Below are positions 8,427 to 17,272 of a stretch of 64,000 bases of DNA, piece by piece. The translations under genes were made by a program, and so were the position numbers. The DNA comes from Zobellia russellii (GTDB taxonomy: Bacteria > Bacteroidota > Bacteroidia > Flavobacteriales > Flavobacteriaceae): positions 62,001 through 126,000 of the forward strand of contig NZ_JACSOI010000002.1 of the NCBI RefSeq assembly GCF_018728565.1. The letters are read 5' to 3'. Position 1 is the first letter of the stretch; every line of letters starts with the position of its first letter. The notes beneath the pieces are model-generated. The model did no database searches, was not told the DNA's origin, and worked only from the letters and a program-made list of their open reading frames with translations.

Positions 8427-9281
8427 TTACTTATCGTTGATTTCAACCAACTTATCATCACTCCATTCTCCCCCCGCAACTAAATCGCCATGGGAGTCAA
8501 AGAATTTGCCTGTTCCGCTGCGCTTGTCCTCTTTCCATTGACCGGCATATTTTTCGCCATTGGGCCAGTAGTACGTTCCAAAACCACTACGTTTGTCATT
8601 CTTGTACGTACCAATATAATATTCGCCGTCAGGCCAGTAAAAAGTACCTTCGCCCTCACGGTTATTATTTACCCACTGCCCTTCATACCTGCTTCCACTA
8701 TCTAAAAGAGCAATGCCGTAGCCATTGGCCTTTCCGTTTTTTACTTTTCCTACGTAGTGCATAAAATTGCCCTTGGCACTTTTAAATTTTAGATATTCCC
8801 CAAAAGACCTATCCTTCATTTGGCGCTTTAGACGGGCCAATTGTACCTTTGTTTTTTCCAACGTAAAATTTAGGGAATCGTATTTACGAACCTCATTTGC
8901 CGAAGCTAGCGCTGGTTTCGGCAGACTGTCTAATTCCGCTCTTAAAGAATCTTCTTTTGGTTGAGCTCCGGACTTCGCTTGCGCCAATTTCTGCGCCAAT
9001 GCAATGCGTAACGGGATTCCCATTTTATTTTCTTCCTTCACTTTTAAAGAAGCGGTATAGGATTCTATTGCCGTATCGTAGTTACCAGCCAGAAGCATGG
9101 AATCTATCAACGCCAATTTTTCATACTCGCCAAGTTCCTCGGAAATCTGGCCTTGTTGCTCCTGCATTTCTTCCAGTTGCTTACTTAGAGAACTAGACTT
9201 GGTAAAATAGAACACGGAACTACCAGTAGTTACCGCCAGAATCAAATAGAGAATTATATTCTTTTTCATGGTTTTCTTCAT
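8427..9281 (-). CDS. MORN-repeat protein with N-terminal membrane anchor
   Basis: 284 aa from ATG 9281, chosen because longer readings overlap the upstream gene and because it puts a hydrophobic helix (KKNIILYLILAVTTGSSVFY) at the N terminus. A coiled-coil/helical segment (about 30-150) precedes four to five MORN repeats near the C terminus, for example YEGQWVNNNREGEGTFYW and YAGQWKEDKRSGTGKF. MORN repeats form an elongated beta sheet for lipid or protein contacts. The absence of any catalytic motif points to a scaffold. It is the last gene of a tightly packed three-gene operon with DUF2490 and a 644-aa exported protein. Confidence 0.8.
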   Translation of the reverse strand: MKKTMKKNIILYLILAVTTGSSVFYFTKSSSLSKQLEEMQEQQGQISEELGEYEKLALIDSMLLAGNYDTAIESYTASLKVKEENKMGIPLRIALAQKLAQAKSGAQPKEDSLRAELDSLPKPALASANEVRKYDSLNFTLEKTKVQLARLKRQMKDRSFGEYLKFKSAKGNFMHYVGKVKNGKANGYGIALLDSGSRYEGQWVNNNREGEGTFYWPDGEYYIGTYKNDKRSGFGTYYWPNGEKYAGQWKEDKRSGTGKFFDSHGDLVAGGEWSDDKLVEINDK

Positions 9282-9300
9282 TTTACGTTTTAGATACGCA

Positions 9301-10131
9301 TCAATCGTCCAAATGGATTTCTGGTAATTTGTTTTTAACCCTTCTAAAATCAGGCGAATAGTACATGTGAAAACGTAAGGTCCAAGCCTGTTTATAATAT
9401 CCTGCATTAGTAAAATCCTGCCCTTGCGAGTACATTAATCCCGCTGCAAATGTTAACCTTGGTGTGGCAATGTACCCAAAGGTGGTGGTCAATCGCAGGT
9501 CTTCCATGGGGCTGCCCACAACTTCTTTTCCACTTTGCATAATCAATTCCGCTTCCGGGGAAACGTAAAACGTTTTGGGTTTAAGTTTGTGACTGTTCAA
9601 CGGTACTTTGGCCCGGAACATATAACGCCATCGGTTTCTAAAGATGTATTCGCTATTTTCTTCGAAACCCTGTGTCCAGCGATGCTCAATTCTGATACGG
9701 TGATAGATCATTGCCGAATATAACGGCATGGCAAATTGGTATTGGTGCCAAATACGCCACTCGGGAACTACGTTTCTATCTTCTGAATCCTCATCCGTAT
9801 TAAAATTAATGCGCACTACCCCACCCAAACTAAAATTCACTTTTTTAGAATAGATATACCCAATGGCATGACGGTTATAAATCTGACCAATTTGGCCAAT
9901 AAACGGTGTATCCTCGGTTTCTTGAAAACGAAAATGGGTCTGTGCATCCCAAAACAAACGTTTTCCTATTCGGATTTTACCATACGTATTCACCCAAACT
10001 TTGGTGGTTGGGTCCTTATATTTTGAATACGCAGGTAATTCTACTTTTTCCTCTTCCTGAGCGACTACACTATTGGTTACAACCAATAGAATAAGTACGA
10101 GCCAAATAAAATTGAATTTTCTACTTTCCAT
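9301..10131 (-). CDS. DUF2490-family outer-membrane protein
   Basis: 276 aa with a clear signal peptide (FIWLVLILLVVTNSVVAQ, cut after AQ). The mature part is a run of amphipathic beta strands with frequent aromatic ends (WVNTYGKIRIGKRLFWDAQ, RIEHRWTQGF, RNRWRYMFRAKVPL), the typical DUF2490 pattern of a small beta barrel in Bacteroidota. The function of the family is unknown. It starts 2 nt after the stop of the 644-aa gene and ends 19 nt before the MORN gene, so the three proteins are probably made together and may form an envelope assembly. Confidence 0.82.
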   Translation of the reverse strand: MESRKFNFIWLVLILLVVTNSVVAQEEEKVELPAYSKYKDPTTKVWVNTYGKIRIGKRLFWDAQTHFRFQETEDTPFIGQIGQIYNRHAIGYIYSKKVNFSLGGVVRINFNTDEDSEDRNVVPEWRIWHQYQFAMPLYSAMIYHRIRIEHRWTQGFEENSEYIFRNRWRYMFRAKVPLNSHKLKPKTFYVSPEAELIMQSGKEVVGSPMEDLRLTTTFGYIATPRLTFAAGLMYSQGQDFTNAGYYKQAWTLRFHMYYSPDFRRVKNKLPEIHLDD

Positions 10132-10133
10132 TT

Positions 10134-12068
10134 CTATTTTTCTTTGGCGATTGATTGCTCATGGAGCAGTTTCATAACTTCTTGCGGATTCTTCTCCTTA
10201 CGCAACTTGCGTTCTAATTTTTTGGTATCTCCCTCCCTAAGCTTTACCATACGCTTATTGGTATGGGTTATTTGCTCCGTAAGTGGTTTTACCTTTTCAC
10301 AATTTGCTGCTGTAGCTTCTTCTAAAAAATGGGGTATCAATATTTCGTTATAGGCAGAGGTAATACGTTTTTTTACACCTTCTTGCATAACCGTGGCCAT
10401 AAACGGATTCCAAATGGCATCCTGGTAGAGTTCTTCTATTTCTAAAGATGTATGGGGAAGGTCTCCCAAAACGCCTGTTAACTCGTGTAATTCGGCCAGG
10501 CATACCTTTAACTTGTTTCCAAAAGCCAATTTCTTTTCAGGGTTTTTCAACAAAGCATAATCCCCAAGTAACCCATCTGCTAGATTCTTCAAGTTTTTCA
10601 AAGGAGCTTTGTAATCCAGAGTAAGTTCCGGTTGCAATGAATCTATTTTTTGAACCAAACTGTCATTAGCCGCAATCAAATCCTTTTCTAGTCCGTTCAG
10701 TGCTTGTAGGCGCGCTTCGTTCGTTAATCTATCGGATAAGGACTCCATAAGCTCTTGCAGGCTGAGTTTCGCATATTCGGCTATTGCCGAGACCGTTTTA
10801 GTGGAGTTCCCGTTAAAATTGAATTCACCTGTATTGGCAAGCACAAAAGTTCTTAGATTTTGGGCCGTATCCATTACAACTTCAATTTTCGTATTGGGTT
10901 TTCCGGAGGGCCACAATTGCTGCATCAATTTAGGAAGCTCCATATATTCCAGAATATCTTCCTCCTTGTACTTTACAAAAGTGCTGAGCGGTTGCAGAAA
11001 ATCGACATTTATTTTTTTGACCACTTCATATCTGTACTGTGCATCGGCATCGGAGCGACGTACAATATTCAAGTGACTGTTATTTAAAAGGGTATCACTT
11101 ATTGCTTGAGCAGCTTTGTAGTCTCTTGCTATTTGATTTATGGTCTTCATCTGCAAAGAGTCCAATGCGTAAAACGGGACTTTTACCTTAAAATTGGGAG
11201 CAACACTGGCTGGCCCCATTTCATTGAGGATATCATTCAGCTTTTTATAATAACCATTGTTCTTGGACAAAAGTTCGGAAACCCCGCCAGAAAAGTCTAC
11301 TGATCCATTTGAAGAAATTGTAGCTTTCAACAGCTCTAAATAACCAGGATTTAAGGCTACGACCTTATACGTTTTGTCCGTTCCAAAAACTGGAATCCGA
11401 TTTGTTAAACCATCCGTTACGGTTACAATTTCTTTTAACACACCTTCTTCAAAAATCCAGTTTTCCGTATCATCTATAGCATTGGCAGCGTAGGAGGTCC
11501 ACTCGTCATGTGCCAGTCCGTTACGTAAAAACCGGCCTATAAGTACGGTACTATCATTTTCAATCTGAAAGCTTTGCTGGGGTATTCCGTTTTTAAAATT
11601 GATTACACTTTTAAAAAGAGTCTTTTCAACCTCCGAAGATTTTATTTGATTTACCTCATACGTCCATTTATCGTTAGGTATCCCATTTACAAGCTTCCCT
11701 TTAGATTCTTCTTGACGGCCACTTATCAATACCCGATACTCGTACCCTACTAGTTTGCTTTCACTCTCAGTTTGAAACTCCCCAAACTGAAAATGCCAAG
11801 GACCATTGGGCGTGCCCTTGTCAAAATTTCCATCAATAAGAAAAGAGGTATCTTCTTTTTCAACTAAAGCTCCAAGATTGCTACTTTGGAGTTGAAACGT
11901 ACCATTGTAAAGGGTGTCTTGTTCCTGTACTACATAAGAGTAATTTGCTTTCCCCTCATAGCCTCCCACTTGCAGTGGGCCACTGTACTGCTGCTTCTCT
12001 TGACCATAAGACTGGCACAGGAAACCTAGGAAAATAAAAAGAACAAGCCGTTTTTTTAAATAAGTCAT
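10134..12068 (-). CDS. Exported protein with YwqK/MORN-like N-terminal repeats
   Basis: 644 aa, signal peptide MTYLKKRLVLFIFLGFLCQS ending near YGQ. Residues 25-230 contain loosely repeated beta units such as GNFDKGTPNGPWHFQFG, GKLVNGIPNDKWTYEV and GRFLRNGLAHDEWTSY, which resemble the YwqK/MORN type. From about 240 on the protein is mostly alpha-helical and charged, likely coiled coil. No enzyme motif is visible. It is first in an operon with a DUF2490 barrel and an anchored MORN protein; the shared repeat type in the first and last gene suggests that they act on the same structure. Confidence 0.72.
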   Translation of the reverse strand: MTYLKKRLVLFIFLGFLCQSYGQEKQQYSGPLQVGGYEGKANYSYVVQEQDTLYNGTFQLQSSNLGALVEKEDTSFLIDGNFDKGTPNGPWHFQFGEFQTESESKLVGYEYRVLISGRQEESKGKLVNGIPNDKWTYEVNQIKSSEVEKTLFKSVINFKNGIPQQSFQIENDSTVLIGRFLRNGLAHDEWTSYAANAIDDTENWIFEEGVLKEIVTVTDGLTNRIPVFGTDKTYKVVALNPGYLELLKATISSNGSVDFSGGVSELLSKNNGYYKKLNDILNEMGPASVAPNFKVKVPFYALDSLQMKTINQIARDYKAAQAISDTLLNNSHLNIVRRSDADAQYRYEVVKKINVDFLQPLSTFVKYKEEDILEYMELPKLMQQLWPSGKPNTKIEVVMDTAQNLRTFVLANTGEFNFNGNSTKTVSAIAEYAKLSLQELMESLSDRLTNEARLQALNGLEKDLIAANDSLVQKIDSLQPELTLDYKAPLKNLKNLADGLLGDYALLKNPEKKLAFGNKLKVCLAELHELTGVLGDLPHTSLEIEELYQDAIWNPFMATVMQEGVKKRITSAYNEILIPHFLEEATAANCEKVKPLTEQITHTNKRMVKLREGDTKKLERKLRKEKNPQEVMKLLHEQSIAKEK

Positions 12069-12457
12069 CCGGCGTAATTAGGTATTTTATTGGTTAGTCT
12101 TCAGGGTAAAATACGGAGCTTACCGCCTTATGGATGTCTAGCCACAATCTTTTTGACAAATACGGAAGGGAGAACGTCTATTTTTATGGATTCATCAGAT
12201 ATTCAACCACTTCCGTTAGAAAACAGAGTAAACTTGCTTAGTTTCAAACGGATGCAAAAAAACATCAATCACACTTAAGCGCTTAATAAAGTCCTCTTTC
12301 TTAAGATTATTATCTAGCCCGAATAATTCTGTTAATTCCTTTTTTTACCTTTATCTTTCTAAACTGCCCTAGCCGGTATTTTTACTTTTCCAAAAAAAAA
12401 CTATACCTATTGAACCGTACAGGGCAATGAGTTTATCAATATTTTATCAAAAATATC
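12069..12457. other. Intergenic region between divergent operons
   Basis: 389 bp that must hold the promoters of the minus-strand 644-aa operon and the plus-strand ATP-grasp gene. The only structure seen is a 12-bp palindrome TTAAGCGCTTAA at 12275-12286. No RNA gene or credible small reading frame was found. Confidence 0.5.
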
Positions 12458-13519
12458 GTGAAGAAAATAGCTATACTATATCAAGCCAAACTCCCTCCAA
12501 TTAAAGATGGCGTACAGAAACCTATGAAGCTTGGCGGATATTCAGATAGTGGGGCAGATATTGCTTGTGAGCTATATAAAAATGGTGTGGAAATTGTAAC
12601 GCCTGTACACCGACCCAACATAGAAACCGATTTGGATTGGGTTTTTCCGGACACTAAGGAGGGTATTCAAAAAGCTCTGGATAAGGGCGCCAACACATTT
12701 TGGCTGAATACCGTTTTATACAAAGACCATGATGTTACACACTTTTTTAGTCGGGATATCAAGTTTGTAGGACAGCTACCTGAGGAGGTAGATATGTATG
12801 ATGATAAATTTTTTACGAACGAAATTTTAAGGAAAAACAACATCGCCATTCCAAAGACCCAATTGATTTCAAGTGAAAATTTAACGGATTATTCCCTTGA
12901 AATGGATTTTCCTCTGGTCGTTAAACCCTTACGTGGCAGGGGCAGTCAAGGTGTATCTCTAGTAAAAGACCCTAAAGAATTGGACCTAAAACTTAACGAG
13001 ATTTTCTCAGACGAAGAATATGGCAAGCTTGTGTATGTAGAAGAATTTTTAAATGGTCAGGAAATTACGGTAACGGTAATGCCTCAGGGCACTTATACCA
13101 TCAATGACCAGGAAGTAAATTACAAGAATCCATGGTGTCTTCCAGCCGTTAAAAGATTTAACCATAAAGACGGTATTGCCCCCTATAACGGGACGGTTGC
13201 GGTAATGACAAACAGTAGCGTTCTGGAAGAGGATGAGTTGAATTCAAAAGAAATTAAAAGGGCATACGAGCAATGCGTAAAAGCAGGCGAACTATTAAAT
13301 ATTAAAGCTCCCATACGAATAGATTGCCGTGCGGATATAAAGGGGAATTATTTTTTATTCGATTTGAATATGAAACCCAATATGACCGGACCTTCAAGAC
13401 CCAGCAGACAAAATCAGGATAGTTTGACTTTACTGGCCGCACGAAAAATAGGATGGAGTTATATAGATTTATTGAGAAATATGCTCAAACAAGCTTGGAA
13501 ACCCCATAACCGACTATAA
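12458..13519 (+). CDS. ATP-grasp domain protein (D-Ala-D-Ala ligase/carboxylate-amine ligase fold)
   Basis: 353 aa, GTG start. N-terminal Rossmann-like lobe (1-110), then an ATP-grasp lobe: FPLVVKPLRGRGSQGVSLV (ATP-binding Lys and flexible Gly-rich loop, about 150-168), YVEEFLNGQEITVTV (Glu-rich hinge), and IRIDCRADIKGNYFLFDLN and MKPNMTGPSRPSRQ at the C terminus, where the metal ligands Asp/Glu-x-Asn sit. This is the D-Ala-D-Ala ligase-type fold, which couples ATP to forming an amide from a carboxylate. The substrate is not evident; the protein is not a housekeeping Ddl by sequence. The VOC gene starts 6 nt after its stop, so the two form an operon. Confidence 0.82.
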   Translation: MKKIAILYQAKLPPIKDGVQKPMKLGGYSDSGADIACELYKNGVEIVTPVHRPNIETDLDWVFPDTKEGIQKALDKGANTFWLNTVLYKDHDVTHFFSRDIKFVGQLPEEVDMYDDKFFTNEILRKNNIAIPKTQLISSENLTDYSLEMDFPLVVKPLRGRGSQGVSLVKDPKELDLKLNEIFSDEEYGKLVYVEEFLNGQEITVTVMPQGTYTINDQEVNYKNPWCLPAVKRFNHKDGIAPYNGTVAVMTNSSVLEEDELNSKEIKRAYEQCVKAGELLNIKAPIRIDCRADIKGNYFLFDLNMKPNMTGPSRPSRQNQDSLTLLAARKIGWSYIDLLRNMLKQAWKPHNRL

Positions 13520-13525
13520 TTAACT

Positions 13526-14197
13526 ATGCAGATCAAAGAATTAAAAATATACAGTTCGCATCTTAAAGAACAAACCCACTTTTACACTAATGTTTTAGGG
13601 TTAACCGTAGTAAAGCATACTGAAAAGAATGTTGTCTTTCAAATGGGCAAATCAATGCTCAACATAGAATACAAACCAAAAACAACACCCTACCATTTTG
13701 CTATAAATATTCCTTCTAACAAGGAAATTGAAGCGTTAAATTGGGTAAAATCAAAAGTGGATATATTGATGAATGGCAGCCAAGAAATACAGGATTTTGA
13801 ATTTTGGAATGCCAAGGCCATTTACTTTTATGATAGCGATCAAAATATAGTTGAGCTTATTGCCCGAAAAAATTTGAACAATTCTTCAGAACAAAAATTT
13901 GACACTGATCAGTTAATTGAAATTTCAGAGATAGGTTTGCCAACCAAAGACATTGAAAAAGAATTCATTCAGCTAAACAGTATAACTGGCATTGAAATCT
14001 ACAATGGTTATTTTGACCGATTCTGCGCTATTGGTGACGAAAACGGACTTTTTATATGCATCAACAAAACAATAAAAGATTGGTTCCCCACTAATGACAA
14101 GGCCTTTTCTTCCGATTTTGAAATTAAACTAACCGAGAAAGGTAAAACCTACCAAATTGCCTATAAGAATGAAAAAATACAGATGATTGAAGGGTGA
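13526..14197 (+). CDS. VOC (glyoxalase/bleomycin-resistance fold) protein
   Basis: 223 aa with two beta-alpha-beta-beta-beta modules: residues 1-115 (IKELKIYSSHLKEQTHFYTN, VLGLTVVKHTEKNVVFQMG, NIVELIARK) and a more divergent second half. The motif FYDSDQNIVELIA carries the terminal Glu metal ligand of VOC enzymes. Members isomerise, cleave or sequester small molecules with a divalent metal. It follows an ATP-grasp gene and may modify the same metabolite; the pairing is the only hint. No signal peptide, so cytoplasmic. Confidence 0.8.
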   Translation: MQIKELKIYSSHLKEQTHFYTNVLGLTVVKHTEKNVVFQMGKSMLNIEYKPKTTPYHFAINIPSNKEIEALNWVKSKVDILMNGSQEIQDFEFWNAKAIYFYDSDQNIVELIARKNLNNSSEQKFDTDQLIEISEIGLPTKDIEKEFIQLNSITGIEIYNGYFDRFCAIGDENGLFICINKTIKDWFPTNDKAFSSDFEIKLTEKGKTYQIAYKNEKIQMIEG

Positions 14198-14502
14198 TTT
14201 ATTAAATCCTGGGTATCTCAATGAAATTAAAAACAACCTCGATATTAGAGTTAAAATCCTTTGCTAAAACAAGTTAACCGATTTTGATTCTACTAGGTTT
14301 TAGTCAGTTTTTAAAATTTTTACAGTTTTAGGCCATTTCAATTCTTCAAAAAATACCACTTATACAAAATATAGGTTAGTCCATACAAATTACCTGTAGA
14401 CACCTGTCCATTCTATGTAAATTAGAACATCTATTCCCTCTACCGAATATCATCATGTAACGTTTTGTGAAATTTTACTTCACAATTTAATTACTTCTAA
14501 AA
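14198..14502. other. Intergenic region, no feature recognised
   Basis: 305 AT-rich bases between the VOC gene and the small lipoprotein gene. No convincing terminator, RNA or operator was seen; an 18-codon frame from 14221 is considered under rejected items. Confidence 0.5.
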
Positions 14503-14865
14503 ATGGATATTAAGCTACGTAGAGTCTATATCATTAGCGCAATTTTACTTCTTGCTGCGCTATCCCTACAATCTTGTTACACCACTCGGTTGGTAAGCAC
14601 ACACGGCATGCCCATGCCTCCTGAAACTATGGAAGGCCAAGATTGGTACCGCGATAAAATGTACGGAGAATATACGGCAGTAGTAAAAACTTCTGTACTT
14701 ACAGATGGTATGATGATCAAAGTACCCAAAGACAAATGTGAATCCGGAAAACTATTTTCGGTTGAATTCACGGACACTTTTGGAGGCAACCTTTTGTACT
14801 TAGTAACTTTTGGAAGCCGTAGAAAAGTGAAGATAAAATATGTATGTATGCTACCTGATCTTTAA
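14503..14865 (+). CDS. Small lipoprotein of unknown function
   Basis: 120 aa. Lipoprotein leader (VYIISAILLLAALSLQSC, lipobox LQSC) then CYTTRLVSTHGMPMPPE, a pattern typical of small envelope lipoproteins. The rest, about 90 residues, is beta-rich (YGEYTAVVKTSVLTDGMMIKV, LFSVEFTDTFGGNLLYLVTFG) and lacks catalytic motifs. The last codons are followed after 4 nt by the FAD-oxidase gene, so the pair is likely one transcript. I do not recognise the family. Confidence 0.7.
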   Translation: MDIKLRRVYIISAILLLAALSLQSCYTTRLVSTHGMPMPPETMEGQDWYRDKMYGEYTAVVKTSVLTDGMMIKVPKDKCESGKLFSVEFTDTFGGNLLYLVTFGSRRKVKIKYVCMLPDL

Positions 14866-14869
14866 AATT

Positions 14870-16507
14870 ATGGCCAAGACAAGTGAATTATTAGTTGGAA
14901 AATGGGATACGCTGCACGAGAACGGGGCTTTTGACCTGAAGCGTCAATATATTACCCGTCACGAACACAAAGCCACTATGCCCAGCAGGGTGCTGCGCTA
15001 TAACGATGCTGCGGAAGAAATTCAGCGCTTGATTAAAAAATGTGAAACGGAAAACGAGGGTTTCCGGGCGTACGGTTCGCGTTGGTCCATGTCCAAAATT
15101 GCGCATCAGAAAGATAATATGCATCAAAACAATTTGATGTATCTAGACCTTGAAATAGAGGAAAGTGATATGCACCCGGATTCTGAATACGCGCATGAAA
15201 ACATCTTCTTTTTTGAATGCGGAAATACCATTAAACGTATTTCGCAAAAATTGAACGAATACGGTAAATCTTTAAAAACCACAGGTGCCAGTAACGGGCA
15301 AACCATTGCCGGGTGTATTTCCACAGGCGTACATGGGTCCGCTTTTGATATGGGCGCCGTGCAAGATTATGTGGTTGGCCTTAATATAATTACCGGACCA
15401 AACGCCACTGATAACGTGTATTTGGAACGGCATACAAAACCCAGTCTAAATGATGCTTTTGCACATAGCATAAATGCCAGGGTCATTAGAAATGATGAGC
15501 TTTTCAATGCTGCTTTGGTCAGTTTGGGAAGTTTTGGGTTCATTCATGGCGTAACCTTAGAGGCAGAAGACCTTTTTTTGTTGGATAGATATGTGAGACG
15601 AATTGATAAGGACCTGGCCTTGTCCTTATCCAAAACTTTAGATTTTAAGAATTCAGAGTTTAAAATTGATAACGAGATAGATGAAAACGGAAAGCCCAGC
15701 AGACCCTACCATTACAAAATTTTCATTAACCCTTATGTAGATGAAGATCAGTACGTAGTTGAGGCCATGTACAAGAAAAAATATACCCTAGCCTATCCAG
15801 ACCCGTTTACTAAAATTGAAAAATCGCTCTATAAAGACCTTATTTATTTACTCATTAAATTCAGTGAAAAATTCCCAAAAAGTATTCCGTGGTTTATAAA
15901 AAGTTTGCAGAAAAGTATTCTTCCGGAAATTACCAAGGACGAAGAAAAAATTAGGGCTACACTGTACGAAACTTTTTGGGATGCCGGCTACAAAGGCCCC
16001 GCTTTTGCCTGCTCTATGGGAGTGGCCATTGAAGATTCTGAAAGAGCGCTGAACGCCCTAGTAAAAATGACTAAAGCGCACCCTATTCCAGGGATTTTTG
16101 CGATGCGTTATGTAAATAAATCCGAGGGTACATTGGCTTTTACCAAATTCCATAAAACCTGCGTTATTGAAATTGATGGTATTCAATGGAACAAATCCGA
16201 TAAAATCCCCAGCTTGAAAGAATATGGCACTTTTATGATCGAGGCAATGCAAGCTGAAAACATTCCGTTTACCGTGCATTGGGGCAAAAGTATGGATTAT
16301 GCGTTTCCTAATTTGGCCAACCACATGTACGGCAATAATGTTGAAAAATGGATGAAATGTAGAAGCTGGCTACTTTCCGAAAAAATGGCGAACATATTTT
16401 CCAACGAATTTATTACCACATTAGGATTGGAAGCATATCAAAATGTACCAAATGATTTTATTGAATCTTTGGATAAAAGCGGGCAGCCATTGCATTTAAT
16501 TGCATAA
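14870..16507 (+). CDS. FAD-linked oxidase/dehydrogenase (aldonolactone-oxidase type)
   Basis: 545 aa from ATG 14870; an upstream ATG at 14840 overlaps the lipoprotein gene and is less likely. The PCMH-type FAD-binding domain spans about 40-250, with LKTTGASNGQTIAGCISTGVHGS as the pyrophosphate-binding signature (quoted motifs TTGASNGQTIAG and STGVHGS). The C-terminal substrate domain (about 260-545) is of the size seen in gulono/arabinono-lactone oxidases and alditol oxidases. No signal peptide or twin-arginine motif. Substrate not assigned; a sugar lactone or polyol is the family expectation. A terminator follows at 16549. Confidence 0.82.
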   Translation: MAKTSELLVGKWDTLHENGAFDLKRQYITRHEHKATMPSRVLRYNDAAEEIQRLIKKCETENEGFRAYGSRWSMSKIAHQKDNMHQNNLMYLDLEIEESDMHPDSEYAHENIFFFECGNTIKRISQKLNEYGKSLKTTGASNGQTIAGCISTGVHGSAFDMGAVQDYVVGLNIITGPNATDNVYLERHTKPSLNDAFAHSINARVIRNDELFNAALVSLGSFGFIHGVTLEAEDLFLLDRYVRRIDKDLALSLSKTLDFKNSEFKIDNEIDENGKPSRPYHYKIFINPYVDEDQYVVEAMYKKKYTLAYPDPFTKIEKSLYKDLIYLLIKFSEKFPKSIPWFIKSLQKSILPEITKDEEKIRATLYETFWDAGYKGPAFACSMGVAIEDSERALNALVKMTKAHPIPGIFAMRYVNKSEGTLAFTKFHKTCVIEIDGIQWNKSDKIPSLKEYGTFMIEAMQAENIPFTVHWGKSMDYAFPNLANHMYGNNVEKWMKCRSWLLSEKMANIFSNEFITTLGLEAYQNVPNDFIESLDKSGQPLHLIA

Positions 16508-16548
16508 GCCAAAACCACAAAACCATACTTTCTGATAATACCGATAAC

Positions 16549-16594
16549 GCCTCATCATTTGGTTCATTCCAATTTTGATGAGGCTTCTTCTTTT
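16549..16594 (+). terminator. Terminator after the FAD-oxidase gene
   Basis: GCCTCATCA (16549-16557) pairs with TGATGAGGC (16576-16584), followed by the T-rich tail TTCTTCTTTT. It separates the oxidase operon from the hydrolase island. The rest of the 16508-16912 gap shows no further feature. Confidence 0.72.
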
Positions 16595-16912
16595 CTGTAC
16601 TTTTTATCGATTTTTAACACTGGCAAAACGGTGATAATCGACTAATAAAAATTAGTCCAAAATGTTGAGCACCTTCAAATTAAACATAATTTAATAACAA
16701 TTTAACATGTTGAAATACAGCTACTTGAGACATAAACAATAAATACCGCAGATTATAATGAATTTCCATCAAACTATACAAATCAGGTTTTTTAAAGTGG
16801 CCTAATTCGGTACGTTTGTCATGTAATAAAAAGACACATTCTCCCTTTAAAACTAAACTTGATTCCAGTTTCAAAATTGAAATTGTAATCCGTATTTAGA
16901 TACAGAATTGGT

Positions 16913-17155
16913 ATGGAATTGGTAATTCAAACCGGGAGACAAGAGAAGGACCTATGGAAAATTCCAAAGGTAAAAACCGTACTCCACCCCTACCATCCGG
17001 TAATTTCCGGAGAAGCACTTTGTTTGAATGACAAATGCTATCATTATGTTAGGATAGATGACCATGCTCCGTTTCAGGAACTTATTGATCAATTGATGCA
17101 AATCAAGGGAATTACAGCTTCCTACCAAAAACCCCTAGACTTCCCTCCAATGTAG
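16913..17155 (+). CDS. 80-aa protein resembling a free subtilase prodomain tail
   Basis: 80 aa, no signal peptide. Its end, LIDQLMQIKGITASYQKPLDFPP, can be lined up by eye with the propeptide end of the subtilase 120 bp downstream (IAASLNELDEVDGAYVKPG, residues 108-126): both have Leu-x-x-Leu, a hydrophobic pair, then A/S-Y-x-KP and PP. In subtilases that segment ends the I9-type inhibitory prodomain. The protein could be a separate chaperone/inhibitor for the neighbouring protease or for the trypsin-subtilase fusion. The similarity is short, so the role is inference. Genuine expression is supported by position at the head of the cluster. Confidence 0.55.
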   Translation: MELVIQTGRQEKDLWKIPKVKTVLHPYHPVISGEALCLNDKCYHYVRIDDHAPFQELIDQLMQIKGITASYQKPLDFPPM

Positions 17156-17272
17156 CAGCTTCAATCATTAGATGAAACTGTTATCCGATTTTAAATACCC
17201 CCGATCTTATTAGGAACTCATTATTAACCTTGGTCGATACCAATAAAAAGGTCGACCTATAAATTCAATTTT

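Noticed and set aside
14221-14277. 18-codon frame (MKLKTTSILELKSFAKTS) near an ATP-grasp gene, considered as a peptide natural-product precursor
   Set aside because: Too short, lies after the VOC gene, lacks a core with repeated modifiable residues or a glycine leader end; chance is likelier.
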